Of a stretch of DNA of 64,000 bases, positions 8,723-17,229 are shown in pieces. The stretch is from positions 124,001 through 188,000 of the forward strand of contig CAWIDE010000013.1 in the NCBI GenBank assembly GCA_963834715.1. Direction: 5' to 3'. The position numbers and the translations under genes were made by a program. The DNA comes from CAVSUZ01 sp963834715 (GTDB taxonomy: Bacteria; Pseudomonadota; Alphaproteobacteria; Acetobacterales; Acetobacteraceae). The notes below the pieces were generated by a model. It was not told the origin of the DNA. It worked only from the letters and a program-made list of their open reading frames with translations, and did not search any database. Each line of letters opens with the position of its first letter. The stretch's first letter is position 1.

Positions 8723-8746
8723 GGAAGGCGAGCGACCTCGCCTTCC
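8723..8746 (+). terminator. Perfect 10-bp hairpin after the secreted protein gene
   Basis: GGAAGGCGAG and CTCGCCTTCC pair perfectly around a CGAC loop, 17 bases after the stop codon. No T-run follows. It probably ends or protects the short secreted-protein transcript ahead of the fatty-acid gene. Confidence 0.55.
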
Positions 8747-8812
8747 GTGGCTCCAGCTTCACAATTTAGCAAAATCTGCTTAATCGTCGCGCCTGAACTC
8801 AGGAGCGACATC

Positions 8813-10909
8813 ATGAGCGAGCCGAAGCCGGTACGGCTGGAGCGCGAGGAGGATGTAGGCGTGATCACGGTGGATTACCCACCGGTGAACGCCCTGGGGC
8901 CCGGCGTACCAGAGGGGATTATCGCTGCTATAAAAGAGGCTAACAGCGATCCCGTGATCCGCGCCATGGTGTTGATCGGTGCAGGACGCAGTTTCATCGC
9001 CGGCGCGGACATCAGGCAGTTTGGTAAGCCACGTGTAAGCTTGCCGCTCGGGCAGCGTGTGTACGACATTCTGGATGCCAGCGAGAAGCCGGTCGTGGTA
9101 GCAATTCATGGCCATGCTCTGGGCGGCGGTTTCGAAATCGCACTGGCGTGTCATTACCGGATCGCTGTGCCGACCGCAAAGGTCGGTTTGCCGGAAGTCC
9201 TGCTGGGGATTCTGCCCGGCGGTGGCGGGACGCAGCGTCTGCCCCGTGTTGTGGGCTGCAAGGTTGCGCTAGAAATGATCACGACTGGGCGCCATGTGGG
9301 GGCGCCGGAGGCCGCGCGATTGGGCATACTGGATGCGGTATTGCCGGATGGCGCGGAACTGCGGGCAGAAGCGGTTGCGTTCGCTCGCAGTATAGCGGAG
9401 CAGCGGCCGTTGCGGCGCGTGCGGGACTGGGACATGGCGGTCGCAGAGCCTGAGCTGTTCGAGGCGACACGCCAGGCGATCGCCCGCAGGTCGCGGAATC
9501 AGACCGCGCCTTATCACTGCATTGCAGCGGTTGAGGCAGCCTGCACGTTGCCGTTCGACAAGGGACTCAAGCGTGAACGCGAGTTGTTCAATGAACTGGA
9601 GAACTCGGCAGAAGCGCGCGCCCTGCGCTACGCCTTTTTCGCCGAGCGCGAAGTGACGAAACTGCCGAATGTGCCGGACAGCGTGCGACCGAGAGAGCTC
9701 CGCTCGGTGGCGGTAATCGGTGCCGGCACCATGGGCAGCGGTATCGCCATGGCGTTCGCAAATCACGGCTATTTTGTGCGGGTTATCGATGCGACACCCG
9801 AAGCGTTGGCACGCGGCATGGAGCGGGTTCGGGCGAACTATGCCCTGTCAGTCAGGCGCGGAAGTCTGGCCCGGGAAGAGATGGAGTGGCGGCTGGCACG
9901 GATCGCACCGGTCCACGACTATCAGGATATAGCCGAATGCGACGTGGCGATCGAGGCGGTTTACGAGGAGATAGACGTAAAACGCGCCGTGTTCCGCAAG
10001 CTCGACGCGGTTATGAAGAAAGGGGCGTTGCTGCTGTCGAACACCTCGGCGCCCGTTATCGACGAATTGGCCGCGGAAACCCGCCGGCCGGCGGACGTCG
10101 CCGGCGCATACTTCTTCAGCCCGGCGAACGCGATGAAACTGCTGGAGGTGGTCCGCGGGAAAGGTTCCTCACCCGAGACGCTGGTAACGGCGATGCACAT
10201 GGGGCGCAGGATTGGCAAGGTAGCGGTGCTGGCTGGCAATACAGATGGTTTCGTTGCCAACCGCTCGCGTACGCCACTCATCACGGAATCGGTGATCCTG
10301 CTGGAGCAAGGCTGCCTCCCGGAGCAGGTGGACCGGGTGATGGTAGAGTTTGGGTATCCGATGGGGCCGTTTGCGGTGGCGGATCTGGCCGGGCTGGATA
10401 TCGGAGCCGCGGCACGGCGCCGCCGTGCCACCGCTGATCCGAACTACCGCACCCTGCCGATCGCGGACCGGCTTGTGGCGCTTGGACGTTATGGCCAGAA
10501 GACCGGCGCGGGATGGTACCGCTACCAAAAGGGCGACCGCACACCGCGTCCCGATCCCGAGGTGACGCGGATCGTTTGGGACATGGCGAAAGAGCACCGC
10601 GCGTTCGGAGACCAGGAGATTTTACACCGCCTGCTGTTTGCATCCGTGAACGAGGCCTGCCGCATTTTGGAAGAAGGCCAAGCCTGTCGCGCGAGCGATA
10701 TCGACGTAATGTGGCTGCACGGGTTTGGTTTTCCGCGTTACCGGGGCGGGTTGATGTTCTGGGCAGACGGGATCGGGACACCGGCGATTTATCAGCAGGT
10801 CTCAGCCTGGCATCAGCAGCTTGGCGACCGATGGGCGCCGTCGCGACTGCTGCGCGACGTGGCGGAACGCGGAGTTTGGCTAAGGGAGTTGCAGGGCGTG
10901 ACCGCGTGA
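8813..10909 (+). CDS. Fused enoyl-CoA hydratase / 3-hydroxyacyl-CoA dehydrogenase
   Basis: This 698-residue two-enzyme fatty-acid oxidation protein is of the FadB/FadJ or peroxisomal bifunctional type. The ATG at 8813 has AGGAG 7 bases upstream. The crotonase domain (about 5-190) has the oxyanion segment GRSFIAGADIRQF and both catalytic glutamates in HALGGGFEIALA and KVGLPEVLLGILPGGGGTQR. The NAD domain starts near residue 300 with VIGAGTMGSGIAMAFANHG. The dehydrogenase catalytic motif, usually HFFxP, reads GAYFFSPANAMKLLEVVRG, so the expected His is Tyr. The C-terminal 3HCDH domains follow (PMGPFAVADLAGLDIG, YGQKTGAGWYRY). It has no thiolase partner nearby. Confidence 0.88.
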   Translation: MSEPKPVRLEREEDVGVITVDYPPVNALGPGVPEGIIAAIKEANSDPVIRAMVLIGAGRSFIAGADIRQFGKPRVSLPLGQRVYDILDASEKPVVVAIHGHALGGGFEIALACHYRIAVPTAKVGLPEVLLGILPGGGGTQRLPRVVGCKVALEMITTGRHVGAPEAARLGILDAVLPDGAELRAEAVAFARSIAEQRPLRRVRDWDMAVAEPELFEATRQAIARRSRNQTAPYHCIAAVEAACTLPFDKGLKRERELFNELENSAEARALRYAFFAEREVTKLPNVPDSVRPRELRSVAVIGAGTMGSGIAMAFANHGYFVRVIDATPEALARGMERVRANYALSVRRGSLAREEMEWRLARIAPVHDYQDIAECDVAIEAVYEEIDVKRAVFRKLDAVMKKGALLLSNTSAPVIDELAAETRRPADVAGAYFFSPANAMKLLEVVRGKGSSPETLVTAMHMGRRIGKVAVLAGNTDGFVANRSRTPLITESVILLEQGCLPEQVDRVMVEFGYPMGPFAVADLAGLDIGAAARRRRATADPNYRTLPIADRLVALGRYGQKTGAGWYRYQKGDRTPRPDPEVTRIVWDMAKEHRAFGDQEILHRLLFASVNEACRILEEGQACRASDIDVMWLHGFGFPRYRGGLMFWADGIGTPAIYQQVSAWHQQLGDRWAPSRLLRDVAERGVWLRELQGVTA

Positions 10910-10938
10910 CTCTCCCCGGAAGATAAAAGGGCGCATCG

Positions 10939-11993
10939 CTACTCCTCAACCATCCTGCCCAGAATACGCTCGAAACGCTCCCGGTAGCGTGGCCATACCT
11001 CCGGGTTCACCAGCCTTGGCGGCCGCTTCCCGTCCAGAATCGCAATCACCTGCTCCGCGGCATACCGCCCCATGTTCTGCCGCGATTCATGCGTCACTCC
11101 CGCAGTATGCGGACTGGCCAGCACATTATCGAACCGCAGCAGCGGATGATCTGGATCGGGTGGCTCTTTCTCCCATACATCCAGCCCGGCACCCGCCAGC
11201 TTACCCCCTGCCAACGCCTCCGCCAGCGCCGCTTCGTCATGAATGCCGCCGCGCGCAGTGGTGATGAAATACGCGCCTTGCTTCATCAAGGCATATTCTC
11301 GCGCGCCAATCATGCCCAGCGTCTCTTTCGTACGCGGGCAATTCACCGAGACAAAATCTGACTCGTGCAGCAGCGTATCCAGTTCCACCTTTTCGGCTCC
11401 ACGCGCGCGAATGTCCGCGCCCGATAGATACGGATCGTACACAAGCACCCGCATCCGAAACAGGCCACCACACAGCTCCGCCACGCGCGAACCGATATTG
11501 CCCAGCCCGATAACCCCAATGGTCCGGCCCAGTACGTCGTGCCCCATGAACGCCACCCGCGAGACACCTGGCGCCCGGCGCATATATACCGATCCGTCTC
11601 TCCGATCCGCTTGGATAGCGCCAGCATCATCGCCAGCACGTGTTCGGCGACGCCTTCTCTGTTGCCGCCGGTCTGATTCACCACCGCCACGCCGGCCCCG
11701 GTGCACGCCGCCACATCCACCGTGTCGTAACCTGCACCATTGGAAGAAATCGCCAACAGATTCGGCGCCTGCTCCAGCAGCTCAGCTGTCCCACGGAACC
11801 TGCTCGTCAGCTCATCGCGCGTAGCACCGATCTGATACACGTGTCCTCGCGCCAGAACCTCGGACGCTACTTCATCCGGGCTTTTGTTGGTCAGTTGGTC
11901 CAGCACGATATCCGGCCGGCCATCCAGAATTTCAACGAACACCGGATGCGGCAGAGCATTGACGGTGAACACGCGTTTGATGTTCGGGACCAT
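10939..11993 (-). pseudogene. D-2-hydroxyacid dehydrogenase (NAD), frameshifted
   Basis: Two overlapping frames make one ~350-residue D-isomer-specific 2-hydroxyacid dehydrogenase (SerA/glyoxylate reductase-like). The N-terminal part (start 11993) ends around MMLALSKRIGETDRY. The second frame continues with the NAD-binding motif TIGVIGLGNIGSRVAE, ARGGIHDEAALAEAL (catalytic Arg region), DVWEKEPPDPDHPLL (Glu) and LASPHTAGVTHESR (His). The break is in the TATATA run at 11581-11590. Removing one TA (or adding one base) rejoins the frames (1055 bp, 3n+2). Substrate unknown. All catalytic residues are otherwise present. Confidence 0.82.
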
Positions 11994-12014
11994 GCCCCGT
12001 CTTTAGCTGCCCGA

Positions 12015-12809
12015 TCAGCCTGTCGCCAATCCCCCGCGGAGCCATACCCGCCCTGCCACGTAGGCCACCGCCCCAAAAGCGCCCACGAAAAACCCGATCG
12101 GCCAATCCGACAGGAACGCCAGCGCAACTGACACCCACACCACGACCACCGCCAGCACCGCGGATAGCACCATGGCGCGTATCAGCTGATTGGTCAGCGC
12201 ACGGGCGGCCGAGGCCGGCCCCACCATCAGGCTGAACACCAACAACACACCAACTACCGGCAACGCCACCGATGTAGCGAGCGCCAGCATCAGCAAGAAC
12301 AGCATCTCCATCGCCCAGTTGGACACGCCGCGCGCTGCGGCCAATTGATCCGATATAAAATCCAACAACAGCGGCCGAAACAGCAGCGCAAGTAACCCCA
12401 GCGCCGCTACACTCGCGGCCAGCAGCGCCAACAACTCGCCGCGGGTGACGCCGAGGATTTGCCCAAATAGCAGCGGCTCTACCGCCTGCGCATAACCAGT
12501 ACTCATGCTCAGGAATAAGGCGCCCAGAGCCAGCAGTACCGTCAGCGTCAGAGCCGTTGCCACCTCGTGGCGCTCGTGGCGCGCCAACTGGCTGATGCCC
12601 GCCACCCCAAGTAACGCAAACGCCAGCAGACAGGCTACAGGGTTGAGCCCCAGCACGTTAGCCGCCGCTGCGCCCGGAAAGGTCCCCAGCGGCAGTGCAT
12701 GCGCCGCGAACGATGCGCCGCGCATGACGACAAACATCCCCACCATCCCGGCAACCACTGCGACCAGTGTCCCGGCCACCCAGGTGTTCACCATGAAGTC
12801 CGCGAACAT
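12015..12809 (-). CDS. Metal ABC transporter permease (second)
   Basis: Hydrophobic 264-residue ABC-3 family permease of the ZnuB/TroC/MntB type, with about eight membrane segments. The family signature is seen in VVGVLLVFSLMVGPASAARA, and the N-terminus GMVGMFVVMRGASFAAHALP matches the conserved first cytoplasmic loop. It carries Zn2+ or Mn2+ across the inner membrane with the ATPase and binding protein encoded upstream. It starts 3 bp after the first permease gene and is the last gene of the operon. Two different permeases suggest a heteromeric channel. Confidence 0.88.
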   Translation of the reverse strand: MFADFMVNTWVAGTLVAVVAGMVGMFVVMRGASFAAHALPLGTFPGAAAANVLGLNPVACLLAFALLGVAGISQLARHERHEVATALTLTVLLALGALFLSMSTGYAQAVEPLLFGQILGVTRGELLALLAASVAALGLLALLFRPLLLDFISDQLAAARGVSNWAMEMLFLLMLALATSVALPVVGVLLVFSLMVGPASAARALTNQLIRAMVLSAVLAVVVVWVSVALAFLSDWPIGFFVGAFGAVAYVAGRVWLRGGLATG

Positions 12810-12812
12810 CGC

Positions 12813-13655
12813 TCAGCGCTGACCGACGCGGAGGGATGCCAGGTAAATCAGGAAGATCAGCGCCACGATACAGAAACTCACCGGCCAGCTTCGTCCACCA
12901 GTCCAGTCATAACTATCGTAAGCGATCACGATCCCACCCCATGCGGCGCTGAGCCCGATAAGCACCGCCGCCAGCACTGCAAACCCGGGCCGCGGGACAA
13001 TTCGGAGCGCCGCCGCCGGCGGTCCAATCAGCAGCGCAGTGGACAGGATCGCCCCAATCGTCAGCGCAGACAAAGCTACCGCGAGCGCCAGAACCACGAG
13101 GTGCACCAGACCCACGAGCAACACCGGCGCGCCGCGCACCGCCGCCAGCTCCGGCTCCAGCGAGCTCAGCAGTAGCGGCCGATACAGCGCCGCGACCGCG
13201 CACAACGCGATCACGGCAACCGCGACCGCGGGCGCCATCATTGCGGCCGGTACCGCGAACATCGATCCGAACATCACAGTGATGGCCGCGCCCGTCGTGC
13301 TGTGCGTCGTCACGTCCAGGTGCAACAGCAGCGCGGTAAGCCCGAGCCCCGCCCCCAAGACAATTCCGGTCACAAGGTCTCGCTCGCGCGGCTGGCTCGC
13401 ACGGGCCAGCTCCACGCCGGCCGCACCAATGGCGCCCATAACAAAAAAACCTAACAAAGGGCTGATCCCCAGAAGAAAGGACGCCGCCCCGCCTGCGCTG
13501 CTGACGTCCGCCAGCGCATGGCCGGCAAACGCCTGCCCTCGGATCACGGTAAACACTCCGACGACCGCCGAGACAGTCGCCGCCGCCCCTCCGATCACCA
13601 TCGCGGTCTGCACCGGTGTGCTGGTAAACAAACCCGGCTCAAACAACAGCGACAT
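12813..13655 (-). CDS. Metal ABC transporter permease (first)
   Basis: This 280-residue ABC-3 family inner-membrane permease is a paralogue of the gene after it. Conserved features are VFTVIRGQAFAGHALADVSS near residue 35 and ALTIGAILSTALLIGPPAAA in the second half. Its ATG overlaps the ATPase stop by one base (TGATG), which points to translational coupling. With the ATPase, binding protein and second permease it forms a Zn/Mn uptake system. Confidence 0.88.
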   Translation of the reverse strand: MSLLFEPGLFTSTPVQTAMVIGGAAATVSAVVGVFTVIRGQAFAGHALADVSSAGGAASFLLGISPLLGFFVMGAIGAAGVELARASQPRERDLVTGIVLGAGLGLTALLLHLDVTTHSTTGAAITVMFGSMFAVPAAMMAPAVAVAVIALCAVAALYRPLLLSSLEPELAAVRGAPVLLVGLVHLVVLALAVALSALTIGAILSTALLIGPPAAALRIVPRPGFAVLAAVLIGLSAAWGGIVIAYDSYDWTGGRSWPVSFCIVALIFLIYLASLRVGQR

Positions 13656-14494
13656 CAGGGGACGTAGCGCACATGCACCGGATCACCAGTTTCATCTCCG
13701 GCGACTACCAGAATTCGCCCGTGCACCCGGATCACGTCGATGTGGTGGCCGTATAACGCGCTGAGCACATCCGTGCGGATCACGTCTTCCATGCCCCCGC
13801 TCGCCGCTCGTCCGTTCGCCAGATACACCACACGATCAATCGCCGACAGTAACGGATTCATCTCATGCGCCGATAGCAGTACCGCAATCCGCTCGTCCGT
13901 CACGATTCGGCGCAAGAGCACGACGATCCCGGCCACGCTCTTTATATCCAAACTCGCCAGCGGCTCATCCAACAGCAGTAATCGAGGCCGGCGGATCAAG
14001 GCATGGGCTATCAGCACGCGCTGCTGCTCGCCTCCGGATAGGCGCCCGACGCGCTGATCCGCGAAACCCGTCCCGCCTACCAGCTCCAGCATCTCCTCCA
14101 CACGCTGACGCCGCGCCTGTGATGGCAGCGGAAGCCCCAGCCGGCGACCATCCATTCCCAACGCAACCAGGTCGCGGGCGCGCACTGGAATGAACGGGTC
14201 GAGCACCATCCGTTGCGGTACATAGCCGATGGCCCGGTTGCTGTTCCCGGCAAACTCCACGTTTCCCCGCACGGGTTTGACGAAGCCCAGGAGGGTTCGC
14301 AGCAGAGTAGTCTTGCCCGATCCGTTCGCTCCGATCAGGCCGCAGAAGTCCCCGGCCGCCAGGCTGAAACTCACATCTTGCAAGATCGTTCGGCCAGAGA
14401 GGGCAACGGTCAGCCCTCGCGCCGCAAGCACTTCGCGCCCGCCGGATACGACGCGTTGGGCGTGGGCAGGCTCCAGCAGGGTGGTTTCATCCAT
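13655..14494 (-). CDS. Metal ABC transporter ATP-binding protein
   Basis: The 279-residue ATPase has a Walker A (GLIGANGSGKTTLLR), Q-loop (GYVPQRMVLDPF), signature (LSGGEQQRVLIAHAL), Walker B (RLLLLDEPLASLD) and H-switch (VLLSAHEMN). It powers the adjacent ZnuB-like permeases. Start chosen at 14494, where the ATG overlaps the stop of the binding-protein gene by one base. The upstream extension to 14578 overlaps that gene and lacks similarity. A short C-terminal extension after the H-switch carries GHHIDVIRVHGRILV. Confidence 0.9.
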   Translation of the reverse strand: MDETTLLEPAHAQRVVSGGREVLAARGLTVALSGRTILQDVSFSLAAGDFCGLIGANGSGKTTLLRTLLGFVKPVRGNVEFAGNSNRAIGYVPQRMVLDPFIPVRARDLVALGMDGRRLGLPLPSQARRQRVEEMLELVGGTGFADQRVGRLSGGEQQRVLIAHALIRRPRLLLLDEPLASLDIKSVAGIVVLLRRIVTDERIAVLLSAHEMNPLLSAIDRVVYLANGRAASGGMEDVIRTDVLSALYGHHIDVIRVHGRILVVAGDETGDPVHVRYVP

Positions 14495-15408
14495 CACGGT
14501 GATGCCGCGCCGAGCGCCTCGGTGGACTTTCCGTCCGCCACCGCCTTCTGCAACGCCTGCGTTTCCGCCAGCATCCACGATTGATAGGTGAAACCGGGTG
14601 TAGGCATCGTTTCGTACACTGCTACCACCGGCACCCCAGCCTTCTTCGCACGCTCAAGGAACGACTGCGTCAGCGAGTCCGTCACCTGCCGGTTGTATAA
14701 AAACGCCATGACCTTATGGGATGCTAGCAGATCCTGCTGTTTTGCTACGTCCTGCGGTGAGGGATCGTTGCCGTTCATGACCGCTGCCTCCAGACTGAAT
14801 GGCGTGAGAATGGCGCAGCCTGCCGCTTGCACCATGTAGTCGGCGACCGGTTCGGTCACCGCCACCGGCGTGTGCGGATGCGCCGCCTCGAATGCCGCCA
14901 CGGCCTTGAACCACGGCTGCAGCGACGCATCGAAGGCCCGGAGATTGCTTTGGAAATATTCCGCCTCCGCCGGCTGCAGTGCCGCAAGATCATCGGCAAT
15001 CGCGCGGGCCACCACCGGCACGGTCTTCGGATCATACCAAAGATGCGGGTTGGGAGTGCTGTCGGGTAGCCGCAAAAGATGCTGAACGTTGATGACTCGG
15101 CGGTTGCTGTTGCGGCTGGCGGCAATCATCTTGTCCGCCCAGGAATCATAACCCAGGCCGTTCTCCACAATCAGTTCCGCGCGCGCCAGTTCCGCGGCCA
15201 CTTTCGGGCTTGCCTCGAAGCTGTGCGGATCGACGTCGGGATCGCTCTCGATCGCGGTTATCTGCACGTACTGGCCGCCGATCTGCGCGATTACATCAGC
15301 GTATTCATTTTCGATCCCTACTGCCTGGATCGGCTGTTCCGTATGCGCCGCCGGCGCCCCGATGATCACCGCGCCAATCAGCAGCAGCCAAACCGATAGT
15401 CGCCTCAT
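14494..15408 (-). CDS. Zinc/manganese ABC transporter substrate-binding protein
   Basis: Periplasmic cluster A-I (ZnuA/TroA/PsaA) metal-binding protein of 304 residues with a Sec signal (MRRLSVWLLLIGAVIIGAPA, cleavage near AAHTEQ). Candidate metal ligands sit in DVDPHSFEASP and TPNPHLWYDPK. The third His region of the family (about residue 200) here reads TPFSLEAAVMNGNDPSPQD. The His-rich loop of classic ZnuA is absent, so the metal could be Zn or Mn. It is the first gene of a four-gene operon. A Zur-like palindrome lies just upstream, which favours zinc. Confidence 0.88.
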   Translation of the reverse strand: MRRLSVWLLLIGAVIIGAPAAHTEQPIQAVGIENEYADVIAQIGGQYVQITAIESDPDVDPHSFEASPKVAAELARAELIVENGLGYDSWADKMIAASRNSNRRVINVQHLLRLPDSTPNPHLWYDPKTVPVVARAIADDLAALQPAEAEYFQSNLRAFDASLQPWFKAVAAFEAAHPHTPVAVTEPVADYMVQAAGCAILTPFSLEAAVMNGNDPSPQDVAKQQDLLASHKVMAFLYNRQVTDSLTQSFLERAKKAGVPVVAVYETMPTPGFTYQSWMLAETQALQKAVADGKSTEALGAASP

Positions 15409-15429
15409 GGCCGCCCTCGTTCCTGCCCA

Positions 15430-15445
15430 TTATGCTATAACATAA
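15430..15445 (-). promoter_or_regulatory. Zur-like operator upstream of the metal ABC operon
   Basis: The AT-rich palindrome TTATGCTATAACATAA (arms TTATG/CATAA, core CTATAA) stands out in GC-rich DNA 22 bases before the binding-protein start. It matches the TGTTATA-type half-sites recognised by alphaproteobacterial Zur, so zinc repression of the operon is likely. Mur/Fur-like sites are the alternative. Confidence 0.65.
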
Positions 15446-15464
15446 CGTGCCTCCGGCCCGCGCA

Positions 15465-16235
15465 TCAACTCTCTTCCACCGTCCGGCTGAGGAACGCATC
15501 GAGAACGGAAACAAACCCAGGGAGGTTATCGGCGTGCAGCCAGTGCCCCGCGTTTCGCACCTTCACGAACCGGGCCCGCGGGAACAGTGCCCGGATCGCC
15601 ACTCGGTGCTCCGCCCGGACGTAATCCGACCGATCGCCCGCCACGATCAGAACCGGACCGCCGTACCGCGATCCCTCCGGTGCCTCCCACCCTTCGATGT
15701 CGGGTAGCGCCTCGGCAATATGATCCAGCCCGATCCGCCAGACCGGCGTCTTTCCGGGCCGTAAGTTCTGCAGCAGAAATCCTCGCACGCCCGGGTCTTC
15801 GATGACCCCGGCCAGGGCGGTATCCGCAGCTACCCGTGAAGCACCGTCCGGCACCTGCCGCATCGCCTCCGCGTAGTCCCGAAAATGCGGCGGATAGGAC
15901 ACCGGGGCGATATCAGCCACGGCCAGCGCCGACACTACGCCCGGCGTATCCAGCGCCAGCCGCATGGCGGTCTTGCCACCCATCGAATGTCCCACCACCG
16001 CCGCCGCCCGCACCCCGAGCGCCTGCATCGTCTCCCGTACATCCGCCGCCTGTGTAGCGTAATCCATCCCCGGTGCGTGCGGGCTGGCACCATGGTTGCG
16101 CAGGTCCATCGCAATCACCCGGTAGCGTGATGACAGGGCGCGCTGCACTGCGCCGAGATTGCGCGCCGACCCGAACAGCCCGTGCAGCAGCACCACGGGC
16201 ACTCCCTCCCCCGCCTGGGCCGCGTGCAGGATCAC
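15465..16235 (-). CDS. Alpha/beta-fold hydrolase (esterase, YbfF/BioH-like)
   Basis: The GTG at 16235 overlaps the TGA of the transporter gene upstream (GTGA). It gives a 256-residue protein beginning at the conserved first strand VPVVLLHGLFGSARNLG. The nucleophile elbow is VVGHSMGGKTAMRLA, the acid VAGDRSDYVRAEHR and the catalytic His VRNAGHWLHADN. Oxyanion residues are in LHGLFGS. The closest pattern is small cytosolic esterases of the YbfF type acting on acyl-CoA or short esters. The frame extends further upstream but there it overlaps the transporter and has no similarity. Confidence 0.85.
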   Translation of the reverse strand: MILHAAQAGEGVPVVLLHGLFGSARNLGAVQRALSSRYRVIAMDLRNHGASPHAPGMDYATQAADVRETMQALGVRAAAVVGHSMGGKTAMRLALDTPGVVSALAVADIAPVSYPPHFRDYAEAMRQVPDGASRVAADTALAGVIEDPGVRGFLLQNLRPGKTPVWRIGLDHIAEALPDIEGWEAPEGSRYGGPVLIVAGDRSDYVRAEHRVAIRALFPRARFVKVRNAGHWLHADNLPGFVSVLDAFLSRTVEES

Positions 16236-17167
16236 CGCGCCCGTCCGGGCCACGCCGCCACCCCGACACCTGCCAGAATCAGCACCGTACCGCCCACCAG
16301 GTCCGGTGTGATCGGCTCGCCGAGAATCCACGCGGAGAGCAGGATGCCGACGGCAGGCGTTGCAAGATAGCCAACAGATGAGACCACCGCCGGCAGCAGC
16401 ATGGCCGCCTCCATCACGCCCCAGGTCCCAAGTGGACCTGCCAGCAAGCCAATATAGAGCAAGGGTCCCCAGGCCGCCGTTCCTTGCCCCAATACCGCAT
16501 GCGGCTCCTCTGCGAGAACGGCCGGCAGCAACGCCAGCGAACCCAGCAGGAAGCACCATGGCAGCAACTCGAACATGGAATGCTTGGGCGGCGTTCGCCG
16601 CACGGTGATTAGCGCCACGGCCCAGGACAGCGCGGCGCACAGCAGAAACCCGTTACCGATCAGTGCGCGCGGCGACGCCCAGTTGATTGCCCAGGGGCCG
16701 ACCAGCACGGCGATACCCGCCAGACCCACGATGGTCGCGAGCCATCTTCGTGGCGTGATGGTTTCGCCCAACACCAGCACTGATAATGGCACGACAAAAA
16801 TCGTGGTCGTGTTGGCCAGCACCGCCGTGCGGCCTGCGGGCACCCAGGCCACTGCCAGGTGCGCAAACGCGAAGAACGCCGCGAGCTGGAACAGCCCCAC
16901 ACTGACCATTGCCGGAAGATCCCGCCGCACCGGCAGTACCATCCGTCCCATGGCCGCCAGCAGCGCAGCGGCGGTCAGTCCCGACAGCACGGCTCGGCCT
17001 TCCGCGAACCACAGCGGCGCCGCCCCGTGCCCGATCGCAAGCTTGGTCAGCGGCCAGGCGCTGGAGAGTAACACCACCGACAGCAGCAGCACCGCGACCC
17101 CGCGCAGCGGAACCGCTGGCACAGAGCCGTGATGGAAATTCGCTTGCAGGCTTCCGGCGCGCACCAT
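16232..17167 (-). CDS. EamA/DMT family transporter
   Basis: The product is a ~311-residue inner-membrane protein with about ten hydrophobic segments in two EamA repeats. Family marks are SSAWPLTKLAIGHGAAPLWF in repeat 1, VPLSVLVLGETITPRRWL at the end of repeat 1 and LLSAWILGEPITPDLVGGTV at the end of repeat 2. Members export amino acids or other metabolites. The substrate is unknown. Start chosen at 17167, outside the divergent gene. A longer frame to 17254 runs into the divergent promoter. It is translationally coupled to the hydrolase gene downstream. Confidence 0.85.
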   Translation of the reverse strand: MVRAGSLQANFHHGSVPAVPLRGVAVLLLSVVLLSSAWPLTKLAIGHGAAPLWFAEGRAVLSGLTAAALLAAMGRMVLPVRRDLPAMVSVGLFQLAAFFAFAHLAVAWVPAGRTAVLANTTTIFVVPLSVLVLGETITPRRWLATIVGLAGIAVLVGPWAINWASPRALIGNGFLLCAALSWAVALITVRRTPPKHSMFELLPWCFLLGSLALLPAVLAEEPHAVLGQGTAAWGPLLYIGLLAGPLGTWGVMEAAMLLPAVVSSVGYLATPAVGILLSAWILGEPITPDLVGGTVLILAGVGVAAWPGRAR

Positions 17168-17229
17168 CTTGCGTCGGGTTGTAAATGCAGCCGCAGCGGC
17201 GTCCAATACCACCGTTGGAGATGACGCCC

